This document shows, piece by piece, positions 1 through 5,190 of a DNA stretch of 5,342 nt (position 1 is the first letter of the stretch; each line of letters starts with the position of its first letter). Below the pieces are notes generated by a model. The model did not search any database, was not told the DNA's origin, and saw only the letters and a program-made list of their open reading frames with translations. The position numbers and the translations under genes were made by a program. Origin of the DNA: a bacterium (lineage in GTDB: Bacteria; Actinomycetota; Acidimicrobiia; Acidimicrobiales; CATQHL01); the NCBI GenBank assembly GCA_026713745.1, contig JAPONU010000567.1:1-5342 (forward strand). Reading direction: 5' to 3'.

Positions 1-430
1 GGCCGAACTGGAAACCGAGACGGGGCTCGACCTCGCGCGCTCGGAGGGTGATCGCTTCCTGGCCCGGGAACGCATCTTCGACGTGATCGAGGATTGGTGC
101 GCCCGGTTGACCTTCGCCGAGGTGGCGGAGACCTTCGAACGGCACGGCGTCTGCTGGGGCCCCTACCAGACCTTCGCCGAACTCGTGGCCGACGATCCCC
201 GCTGCTCGGTTGCGAACCCCCTCTTCGCCCCGGTGGCGCATCCGGGCGTGGGGACCGTGCTGGAGGCCCGCTCACCGCTGCGGTTCGGTGGCTTGAACCT
301 CGACGATCCGGCCCCCGCGCCCCGCCTCGGCCAGCACACCGATGAAGTGCTCGCCGTGTGCCTCGGGCTGTCGGCGACCGAGATCGGCCGGCTGCACGAC
401 GCCGGCATCGTCGCCGGCCCCGACGCGTGA
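1..430 (+). CDS. mct: CaiB/BaiF family III CoA transferase, C-terminal part; probable 2-methylfumaryl-CoA isomerase (mesaconyl-CoA C1-C4 CoA transferase)
   Basis: The gene is open from the left edge (first full codon at 2) to TGA at 428-430, giving 142 C-terminal residues of a family usually near 400, so it is truncated by the window. The visible part has the family III C-terminal helix PRLGQHTDEVL (about residues 108-118 of the fragment). It also has GVCWGPYQT (about 47-55) and the end LHDAGIVAGP, which as I recall match Chloroflexus Mct better than generic CaiB proteins. Mct moves CoA within mesaconyl-CoA from the C1 to the C4 carboxyl in the cytoplasm, as in the 3-hydroxypropionate cycle or mesaconate/C5-acid metabolism. 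The nucleophilic Asp of the family lies in the missing N-terminal half, so activity cannot be judged. The ATG at 83 is internal: coding similarity (EGDRFLARERIFD) continues upstream of it. The next gene follows after 40 bp on the same strand, suggesting an operon. The family is secure; the exact isomerase role is inference. Confidence 0.85.
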   Translation, partial: AELETETGLDLARSEGDRFLARERIFDVIEDWCARLTFAEVAETFERHGVCWGPYQTFAELVADDPRCSVANPLFAPVAHPGVGTVLEARSPLRFGGLNLDDPAPAPRLGQHTDEVLAVCLGLSATEIGRLHDAGIVAGPDA

Positions 431-434
431 GCCA

Positions 435-449
435 CCGGCCGGCGGCCGG
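435..449 (+). other. short GC hairpin between the CoA transferase and oxidoreductase genes
   Basis: CCGGCC (435-440) pairs perfectly with GGCCGG (444-449) across a 3-base loop. It starts 5 bases after the CoA transferase stop and ends 5 bases before the Shine-Dalgarno of the next gene. No T-run follows, so it is unlikely to end transcription. A role in mRNA processing or in limiting translation coupling is possible. In DNA this GC-rich, a 6-bp stem can also arise by chance. Confidence 0.35.
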
Positions 450-454
450 CAACC

Positions 455-465
455 AGAAGGAGGAG
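455..465 (+). promoter_or_regulatory. strong ribosome binding site fixing the oxidoreductase start
   Basis: AGAAGGAGGAG, with core AAGGAGG at 457-463, stands 7 bases before ATG 471. It decides the start of the oxidoreductase. The frame stays open upstream as far as an ATG at 342, but that would add 43 residues overlapping the CoA transferase and with no resemblance to a Rossmann domain. Confidence 0.85.
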
Positions 466-470
466 CAACC

Positions 471-1553
471 ATGACGGCACGGATCGGAGTCATCGGCACC
501 GGGTGGTGGGCGACGCGGGCGCACCTCCCCGCCATCGCCGCGAATCCCGAAGCCGAGTTGGTCGCCGTCGCCGACCCCGACGAGGCGAACCGGAGCCGCG
601 CAGCAGAGGTCTTCGCGCCCCCGGCCACCTACGACGACTACCGGGACATGCTCCGGACCGAGCGGCTCGACGGCGTGATCGTGGCGGTACCGCACACCCG
701 GCACTTCGACATCGCCCGGGATGCTCTGCGACACGACCTGCACGTGCTGGTGGAGAAGCCGATGGTGCTGAGGAGCGACCACGCCCGCGACCTGCTGCGC
801 ACAGCCGCCGAACACGGCCGGGAGATCATCGTCGGCTACCCGTGGCACTACAACGAGCAGGTCAACCGGGCGCGAGACTGGATCGCCTCGGGCGCCATAG
901 GCGAGCTTCTCTACGTCCACTCGCTGTTCGCGTCGATCGTCTGGGAGTTGTACCGGGGCGATGTGGATTTGGTCGCCGATGAGATGGGGTACACCGTCAA
1001 CCGCACCGGGCGCGACACCTACAGCGACCCGGCGCTGTCGGGAGGCGGCCAGGGAGTCACCCAGATCACCCACTCCGGCGCGCTGCTGCTGCACATGACG
1101 GGCCTCGAACCTGCCGAGGTGTTCGCCCAGATGCACGACCACGACCTGCGGGTGGACCTCGTGGACGCCTTGAGCGTGCGCTTCGCAAGCGGCTGCCTGG
1201 GAACCATCGGCTCCACCGGTTCGACCGTGCGCACCCAGGAGGAGGTCCTGGAATACCGGCTGTACGGCACGGAGGGACACATCCTGTTCGACGTGATGAA
1301 CGAGCAACTGGCGATGTACCAGGCCGACGGCTCCATCACCGAGAGCCCCCCGTGCCCGCCGGCTCCCGCGGGCCGGGACTACTCCACCAGCTACCCCGAG
1401 GAAGGCCCGCTCGACAATCTGGTGGAGGTCATCGGAGGAGGTCCGAACCGCTCCCCCGGCCGTCTCGGCGCCCGCGTCGTCGCAATGCTGGAGGCCGCCT
1501 ACGCCTCAGCCGCCGACGGCACATCGCACCAGGTCGCGCCGACCGACCCCTGA
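471..1553 (+). CDS. Gfo/Idh/MocA family NAD(P)-dependent oxidoreductase
   Basis: This is a complete 360-residue cytoplasmic protein, the normal length for the family. The N-terminal Rossmann fold begins at once with GVIGTGWWA (residues 6-14), the dinucleotide-binding GxGxxx turn, and continues through VAVADPDEA (31-39). EKP at 95-97 carries the conserved catalytic-type Lys96. The C-terminal alpha/beta domain contains GGGQGVTQITH (191-201), where His201 fits the family's conserved active-site His. The usual Asp of the DxGxH form is replaced by Gln198; I recall this GGGQ..TQ..H variant as a recognised subgroup. Members oxidise or reduce a hydroxyl/keto group on sugars, cyclitols or related polyols using NAD(P); the substrate here cannot be named. 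The start at ATG 471 is set by AAGGAGG and by the Rossmann motif. The gene lies 40 bp behind the CoA transferase and is followed by a strong hairpin at 1601-1637, so it is probably the last gene of that transcript. Confidence 0.93.
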   Translation: MTARIGVIGTGWWATRAHLPAIAANPEAELVAVADPDEANRSRAAEVFAPPATYDDYRDMLRTERLDGVIVAVPHTRHFDIARDALRHDLHVLVEKPMVLRSDHARDLLRTAAEHGREIIVGYPWHYNEQVNRARDWIASGAIGELLYVHSLFASIVWELYRGDVDLVADEMGYTVNRTGRDTYSDPALSGGGQGVTQITHSGALLLHMTGLEPAEVFAQMHDHDLRVDLVDALSVRFASGCLGTIGSTGSTVRTQEEVLEYRLYGTEGHILFDVMNEQLAMYQADGSITESPPCPPAPAGRDYSTSYPEEGPLDNLVEVIGGGPNRSPGRLGARVVAMLEAAYASAADGTSHQVAPTDP

Positions 1554-1600
1554 GTCCCACCGGAGCGCCACCGCCCCCGGAGAGGTGACCGCCGAGAACC

Positions 1601-1637
1601 GTCTCCGCTTGCCGCCCGCCGCCCGGCAAGCGGGGAC
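1601..1637 (+). terminator. strong hairpin terminator after the oxidoreductase gene
   Basis: Arms 1601-1614 and 1624-1637 form a 14-bp stem with a single T-G wobble (1604/1634) and a 9-base loop (1615-1623). The core is CCGCTTGCCG against CGGCAAGCGG. It lies 47 bases past the oxidoreductase stop. There is no T-run after it, as is often seen for terminators in high-GC actinobacteria. This makes it probable that the haloperoxidase downstream is a separate transcription unit. Confidence 0.7.
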
Positions 1638-1707
1638 CACCGACTCGGCGAAGTATCCAACTCCCTGGTCAATCCCTAGCTGCTGACGCTCTTGATCGTG
1701 CTGCTCG

Positions 1708-1728
1708 GGGAGGTCGAGGGAACCTCCC
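1708..1728 (+). other. 7-bp inverted repeat upstream of the haloperoxidase
   Basis: GGGAGGT (1708-1714) pairs perfectly with ACCTCCC (1722-1728) across a 7-base loop. It stands about 50 bases upstream of the predicted -10 element at 1778-1783. It could be an operator half-site pair, a second terminator stem or chance. The rest of the 1554-1831 gap shows no other gene that I can support. Confidence 0.3.
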
Positions 1729-1774
1729 GGGGCAAACCGCGGCCTCCGTGAAATCCTCAGAGGTCAGACGTCAT

Positions 1775-1783
1775 TGCTATAAG
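1775..1783 (+). promoter_or_regulatory. possible extended -10 promoter of the haloperoxidase gene
   Basis: TGCTATAAG has the TGn extension followed by TATAAG, close to the consensus TATAAT. It sits in a clearly AT-richer patch (about 1771-1800) of otherwise GC-rich DNA. No good -35 hexamer lies 16-18 bases upstream, but extended -10 promoters can do without one. Transcription would begin near 1790, giving about 40 leader bases before ATG 1832 and excluding the GTG at 1748 as a start for this transcript. Confidence 0.4.
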
Positions 1784-1831
1784 TTTCCGGACAGAATGAA
1801 GGGCTCTTCCTGGAAGCCGGACGGTCGAGTG

Positions 1832-3727
1832 ATGCGGGCGTGCGTCGAGAGATCGGTGACACGCCGCGGCGCGCTCGTGGTGCTGGCGATCGCCGTGGTT
1901 GCCGGCCCCCTGACCGCCGGCTTGATCGGGATTCCTGGCGACGACAGCGGCGCCGCGGACGGCAGCGCGGCCGACGGCAGCGCGGCGGACCGCAGCGCCG
2001 CCGACGGCAGCGCGGTGTCGGCCGGCGACTGCTCGTTCGGCGGTCCTCGCTCGGCCGCACGTGTCTGGCACGAGTTGGCCCTCGAGGCGATCCGGCGGGA
2101 CGAACCGAACCCGACCGTGCACTCGAGGAATCTCTACCATCTCTCGGCGGCGATGTGGGATGCGTGGGCGGCGTTCGACCCGGCCTCGACAGCGGTGTAC
2201 GTCGACGAGCAAGCCACCAGCACGAACATCGCCCGGGCGCGCGACGATGCCGTCTCGTTGGCTGCGTTCGTCGTCCTCGGTGAGCGTTACGCCGATGCGG
2301 TGGGGGGCCCCGAAACTCTCGAAACCCTCAGGTCGGTCCTCGCCGGGACCTGCGGTCTCGACTACGGGGATCCGATCGACTCGAACAGCGCGGCTGCGGT
2401 CGGGGTGCGCGTCGCCCGCGGCGTGCTGGCGGCGACCGTCGACGATGGTTCGCTGGAACGATCCGGCTACGAGGATCCGTCCTACCGCCCGTCGAACCCG
2501 CTGCTGGCGGTTGCCGAACCCGGCACCGTGATGGTGGACCCCAACCGCTGGCAACCGTTGACGCTGGCGCCGGCGCAGACCGTCGGTGGTCTGCCGCACC
2601 CCGGCGGCGAGCAGAGTTACGTCGGGCCCCAGTGGGGCAGCGTCGAGACGTTCGCGGTCCCCGCCGCGAGCACCGCCGGGCTTCCGGTCGACCCCGGACC
2701 GCCGCCGCTGATCACAGACCCGGCGTTCGTCGAAGGGGTCGTGGACGTTCTGCGTGCCAGCGCCGGCCTCGAGGCCGGCTCGGCGGTCATCGACATCAGC
2801 CCCGCGGTGATGGGCAACAGCCCTCTCGGGACCGATTGGGGGACCGGCCACGCGGTCAACCCTGCGACCGGTCGGGCCTATGACACCAACGTCGTGGATC
2901 GGGCGGACTACGCCCGGGCGATCGCGGAGTACTGGGCGGACGGTCCCGCCAGCGAGACCCCGCCCGGGCACTGGAACCTGCTCGCCAACGGCGTGTCCGA
3001 TTCGCTCGCGGCATCGGGCGACCTGTCGATCGGAGGCGCCGGCGCCGCGGTCGACCGCTTGGAGTGGGACGTGAAGCTCTACCTCGCGCTCAACGGCGCC
3101 CTGCACGACGCCGCGGTGGTGGCGTGGGGCACGAAGCGCCACTACGACTACGTCCGGCCCATCTCGATGATCAGGTACCTCGGCGGACGCGGCGAACTGC
3201 CCAGCGTCGACGGCCTGATCGAGACCATCACCGCCGACAGCGCCCGCCCGGGCGAGCGGCATGCGCACCTGTCCGGCTTCGTCGGCGAGGTTGCCGTGTA
3301 CGCGTGGCGCGGGGCACCGGCGGACCCGCGCACCGAGACGTCGGGCGTGGGCTGGATCCGGGCGGTCGAATGGGTGCCCTACCAGCAGCCCACGTTCGTG
3401 ACCCCCAGTTTCCCCGGGTACGTCTCGGGCCACTCCACGTTCAGCCGCGCCGGAGCCGACGTGCTCACCGCATTCACCGGCTCGCCCTTCTTCCCCGGCG
3501 GGATCTACCGGCATCCGGTGCCGGAGGGCTCGTTGCTGCACGAGGAGGGGCCGACCCGGACGTTCGAACTGCAGTGGGCCACGTATCAGGACGCCGCCGA
3601 CGAGGCCGGCAGGTCCCGGATCTGGGGCGGCATCCACGTGCCCGTCGACGACTACCCGGGCCGGCTGATGGGCGCCAAGTGCGCCGAACTGGCCTGGGCA
3701 CGCGCGCAGGACCTCTTCAGGTCGTGA
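1832..3727 (+). CDS. exported vanadium-dependent haloperoxidase (PAP2/vanadium chloroperoxidase superfamily)
   Basis: The predicted 631-residue protein carries the whole vanadate-binding set of vanadium haloperoxidases. Lys435 and Arg442 lie in KRHYDYVRP, Ser532-Gly533-His534 in FPGYVSGHSTF, and Arg596 and His602 in RIWGGIH. K-to-R spacing of 7 and R-to-H spacing of 6 equal those of Curvularia inaequalis chloroperoxidase (K353/R360, R490/H496). By that comparison His602 binds vanadate and His534 is the acid-base His. Trp432 (K-3) and Phe527 (S-5) match its Trp350 and Phe397, suggesting a chloroperoxidase-like pocket. The enzyme would use H2O2 to oxidise halide to hypohalous acid. The N-terminus has Arg11-Arg12 and a hydrophobic stretch (about 14-33), a Sec or Tat-like signal, then a low-complexity AADGS linker (41-60), so the enzyme acts outside the membrane. 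The start is uncertain: GTG 1748, ATG 1796 and GTG 1829 are also in frame, none with a good ribosome site. ATG 1832 was chosen because it gives a normal signal peptide and lies after the likely promoter. A related vanadate-site acid phosphatase activity cannot be excluded. Confidence 0.9.
   Translation: MRACVERSVTRRGALVVLAIAVVAGPLTAGLIGIPGDDSGAADGSAADGSAADRSAADGSAVSAGDCSFGGPRSAARVWHELALEAIRRDEPNPTVHSRNLYHLSAAMWDAWAAFDPASTAVYVDEQATSTNIARARDDAVSLAAFVVLGERYADAVGGPETLETLRSVLAGTCGLDYGDPIDSNSAAAVGVRVARGVLAATVDDGSLERSGYEDPSYRPSNPLLAVAEPGTVMVDPNRWQPLTLAPAQTVGGLPHPGGEQSYVGPQWGSVETFAVPAASTAGLPVDPGPPPLITDPAFVEGVVDVLRASAGLEAGSAVIDISPAVMGNSPLGTDWGTGHAVNPATGRAYDTNVVDRADYARAIAEYWADGPASETPPGHWNLLANGVSDSLAASGDLSIGGAGAAVDRLEWDVKLYLALNGALHDAAVVAWGTKRHYDYVRPISMIRYLGGRGELPSVDGLIETITADSARPGERHAHLSGFVGEVAVYAWRGAPADPRTETSGVGWIRAVEWVPYQQPTFVTPSFPGYVSGHSTFSRAGADVLTAFTGSPFFPGGIYRHPVPEGSLLHEEGPTRTFELQWATYQDAADEAGRSRIWGGIHVPVDDYPGRLMGAKCAELAWARAQDLFRS
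1952..2011 (+). repeat. four 15-bp tandem repeats encoding AADGS/AADRS
   Basis: Four in-frame 15-bp units (1952-1966, 1967-1981, 1982-1996, 1997-2011) of the form GCS GCS GAC SGC AGC encode AADGS, AADGS, AADRS and AADGS. The units differ mostly at third positions, with one Gly-to-Arg change. They form a flexible Ala/Asp/Gly/Ser linker between the signal sequence and the haloperoxidase domain. Slippage could change copy number in whole codons without breaking the frame. Confidence 0.85.
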
Positions 3728-3814
3728 TGCGGCCGAGGCGACACTGCGACCGATCGCCGTTCGCCGCAATAGCAGAGCGGCACCCCGCCCCGACAACCGC
3801 CAACTCCGCGAGGG

Positions 3815-3842
3815 CGGCCGCTACCGCATCAGGTAGCGGTCG
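3815..3842. terminator. hairpin between convergent haloperoxidase and MR/MLE genes
   Basis: CGGCCGCTACC (3815-3825) pairs with GGTAGCGGTCG (3832-3842) with one G-T wobble across a 6-base loop. The inner 8 bp are perfect. The structure covers the last codons and TAG of the minus-strand gene and lies 87 bases after the haloperoxidase stop, so it could act in both directions. No T-run follows on either strand, which keeps this a moderate call. Confidence 0.45.
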
Positions 3843-4945
3843 ATCACTTCCTGGTTGATGGTGAGGCCCCACCCGGGACCCTTGGGGATGGGCACCCAGC
3901 CACCTTCCTGATCGATGGGCTCGGTCACCAGCTCGTGCTGCATGGGTGAGGGATTGGGCTTGAGCTCGAACACCACACCGTTGTCGCAACTGGCGTAGAG
4001 GTTCGCCGCCGCGGCGGTGTTGATGGCGCTCGACCAGGAGTGGGGCGTGAACCGGATGCTGTGGGCGTTTGCGAACTCCACGATCTTCTTGAACCCGGTG
4101 ACGCCCTCGGCCTTGCCGGGGTCGGGCATGACGATGTCGGCCGCTCCCAGTTCGATGAGTTCCTTGAAGGCCCGCAGAGTCCATTCCTTCTCGCCGGTGG
4201 CGACGGGTGTGCGGATGGACTCGCGGAGGCGGATGTAGCCCTGAATGTCGTCCTGCGGCAGCGGTTCCTCGATCCAGTACAGGTTGTACGGCTCGAAGGC
4301 CCGGGCCATGGCGATGGCATGCGACGGCGTCCAGCGCACGTGCGTGCCCACGTCCACGATCACGTCGATGTCCGGGCCGACGGCGTCGCGGATGGTCGAA
4401 ACGACGGCCAGATCGCGCTTCGGGTCGCGCCCGAAACACGTCTCGGGGCTCTTGCCCCAGCCCCCCTTGACGGCTGTGTACCCGCGGGAGGCGTAGTCGG
4501 CGAACTCCTCACCGGTGGCGTCGAGGTCCTCGGTGTCGAATATGACGCTGGCGCAGGCCCGCATCCGCTCCATGCGCTTGCCGCCGAGCAGTTCGTACAC
4601 CGGCACGTCGAGGAGCCGCCCCTTGAGGTCCCAAAGGGCCATGTCGGTGGCGCTGATGGCGAAGCTGGCGATGCCACCGTTGCCGTACCACCAGCTGCGG
4701 TCCCGCATGGCCTGCCAGAGCCGTTCGACGTCGCGGGCGTCCTCCCCGATGAGCAGCGGCGCGAACCCCTCCTCCACGACGACCTTCGTGGCCAGAGCGG
4801 CCTCGGGGAACTGTGCGATGCACTCCCCCCATCCCACGGCGCCGTCGGTGCTCGTGACCTTGGCGATGGTCACATAACGGCTCTTGTTGCTGTCGTGGGG
4901 TTCGGGATAGTGCAGTGGGAATGCTTCGACAGAGGTGATGCGCAT
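3821..4945 (-). CDS. mandelate racemase/muconate lactonizing enzyme (MR/MLE) family protein, probable acid-sugar dehydratase or racemase
   Basis: This is a complete 374-residue cytoplasmic enolase-superfamily protein of typical length. The capping domain spans about residues 1-125 and contains WGECIAQFPE and the family stretch ATDMALWDLKG (99-109). The barrel follows with Mg-ligand candidates Asp198 (VIVDVG), Glu226 (WIEEPL) and Glu252 (ATGEKEW). The His-Asp dyad candidates are Asp275 (MPDPG) and His302 (FTPHSW), and Glu327 (FELK) fits the Glu after the seventh strand. The opposite-face KxK motif is altered: YTAVKGGWG has Lys160 but Gly162 where MR has Lys166. MR/MLE enzymes abstract a proton alpha to a carboxylate. 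With the His-Asp dyad intact, dehydration or one-sided epimerisation of a hydroxy acid is likelier than MR-style racemisation; the substrate is unknown. The start at ATG 4945 gives the normal MRITSVEAFP beginning, though its Shine-Dalgarno is poor. It is convergent with the haloperoxidase and divergent from the lipoprotein gene, sharing a 245-bp control region. Confidence 0.93.
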   Translation of the reverse strand: MRITSVEAFPLHYPEPHDSNKSRYVTIAKVTSTDGAVGWGECIAQFPEAALATKVVVEEGFAPLLIGEDARDVERLWQAMRDRSWWYGNGGIASFAISATDMALWDLKGRLLDVPVYELLGGKRMERMRACASVIFDTEDLDATGEEFADYASRGYTAVKGGWGKSPETCFGRDPKRDLAVVSTIRDAVGPDIDVIVDVGTHVRWTPSHAIAMARAFEPYNLYWIEEPLPQDDIQGYIRLRESIRTPVATGEKEWTLRAFKELIELGAADIVMPDPGKAEGVTGFKKIVEFANAHSIRFTPHSWSSAINTAAAANLYASCDNGVVFELKPNPSPMQHELVTEPIDQEGGWVPIPKGPGWGLTINQEVIDRYLMR

Positions 4946-5014
4946 GGATCGGCACTCTACGCGGTGCAGTCGCGACCCGCCCTCGAACGGGAAACGACAG
5001 CGAGCACGAGAAGA

Positions 5015-5047
5015 TAACTAGAACACAAAGGCGCGGGGCACTAGAGT
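5015..5047 (+). promoter_or_regulatory. possible promoter region of the lipoprotein gene in the divergent spacer
   Basis: The spacer 4946-5190 separates two divergent genes and so should hold promoters for both. Its most AT-rich part is about 5008-5030. On the plus strand TAGAAC (5019-5024) and TAGAGT (5042-5047) are 17 bases apart and match the -35/-10 consensus at 3 and 4 of 6 positions. A TSS near 5054 would leave a leader of roughly 135 bases. On the minus strand the same patch reads TAGTTA, but I found no convincing partner hexamer. Confidence 0.25.
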
Positions 5048-5070
5048 CCGCGCCCGGGATTGGCGCGGGC
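5030..5070 (+). other. GC-rich leader element with two mutually exclusive hairpins
   Basis: GGCGCGG occurs at 5030-5036 and again at 5062-5068, and its exact complement CCGCGCC sits between them at 5048-5054. The middle arm can pair left (7 bp, 11-base loop) or right. The right-hand stem extends to 9 bp at 5046-5054/5062-5070 with one T-G wobble and has a 7-base loop. The layout is that of a switchable leader or of a three-site protein-binding element. It lies about 120 bases before ATG 5191. I do not recognise a known riboswitch class. Confidence 0.4.
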
Positions 5071-5143
5071 CCTGCCCGTCGCTGCTCCGGAAGAGGGGAA
5101 GAAGAGCCTCAGCACGCGCCAAGCGATGCCACGGTTCTACGTC

Positions 5144-5157
5144 GGCGGGTCACCGCC
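5144..5157 (+). other. short hairpin in the lipoprotein leader
   Basis: GGCGG (5144-5148) pairs with CCGCC (5153-5157) across a GTCA tetraloop. It ends 18 bases before the Shine-Dalgarno, so it would leave the ribosome site free. The sequence between 5071 and 5143 shows no other stem that I find convincing. Confidence 0.3.
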
Positions 5158-5175
5158 TCCCCAACGCACCGAGGG

Positions 5176-5183
5176 AAAGGGAG
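5176..5183 (+). promoter_or_regulatory. ribosome binding site of the lipoprotein gene
   Basis: AAAGGGAG is purine-rich and ends 7 bases before ATG 5191, or 10 before the adjacent ATG 5194. The spacing favours the first ATG, although both give the same signal peptide in practice. Confidence 0.7.
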
Positions 5184-5190
5184 AGCACAC

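Noticed and set aside
342..470. N-terminal extension of the oxidoreductase to ATG 342
   Set aside because: It overlaps the CoA transferase in another frame, and the strong Shine-Dalgarno and Rossmann motif place the start at 471.
1757..3796. 679-codon open frame on the minus strand, antisense to the haloperoxidase
   Set aside because: Long antisense frames are common opposite GC-rich genes. Its translation is Arg/Gly/Ala/Val-rich with no recognisable domain, while the plus strand carries the complete vanadate motifs.
3064..3858. 264-codon plus-strand frame overlapping the end of the haloperoxidase
   Set aside because: Arg-rich out-of-frame translation with no domain; it runs through the convergent gene boundary.
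4971..4996. GTTCGAGG on the minus strand, recalling a tRNA T-loop
   Set aside because: The flanking arms do not form a 5-bp T-stem, and no acceptor or anticodon stem can be built around it.
4040..5017. 325-codon plus-strand frame opposite the MR/MLE gene
   Set aside because: Antisense shadow of a gene with all its catalytic motifs; the composition is low-complexity Val/Gly/Asp/Arg.
5071..5190. Possible known riboswitch in the lipoprotein leader
   Set aside because: I could not match any conserved core of a known class. Only the 5030-5070 and 5144-5157 stems can be supported.
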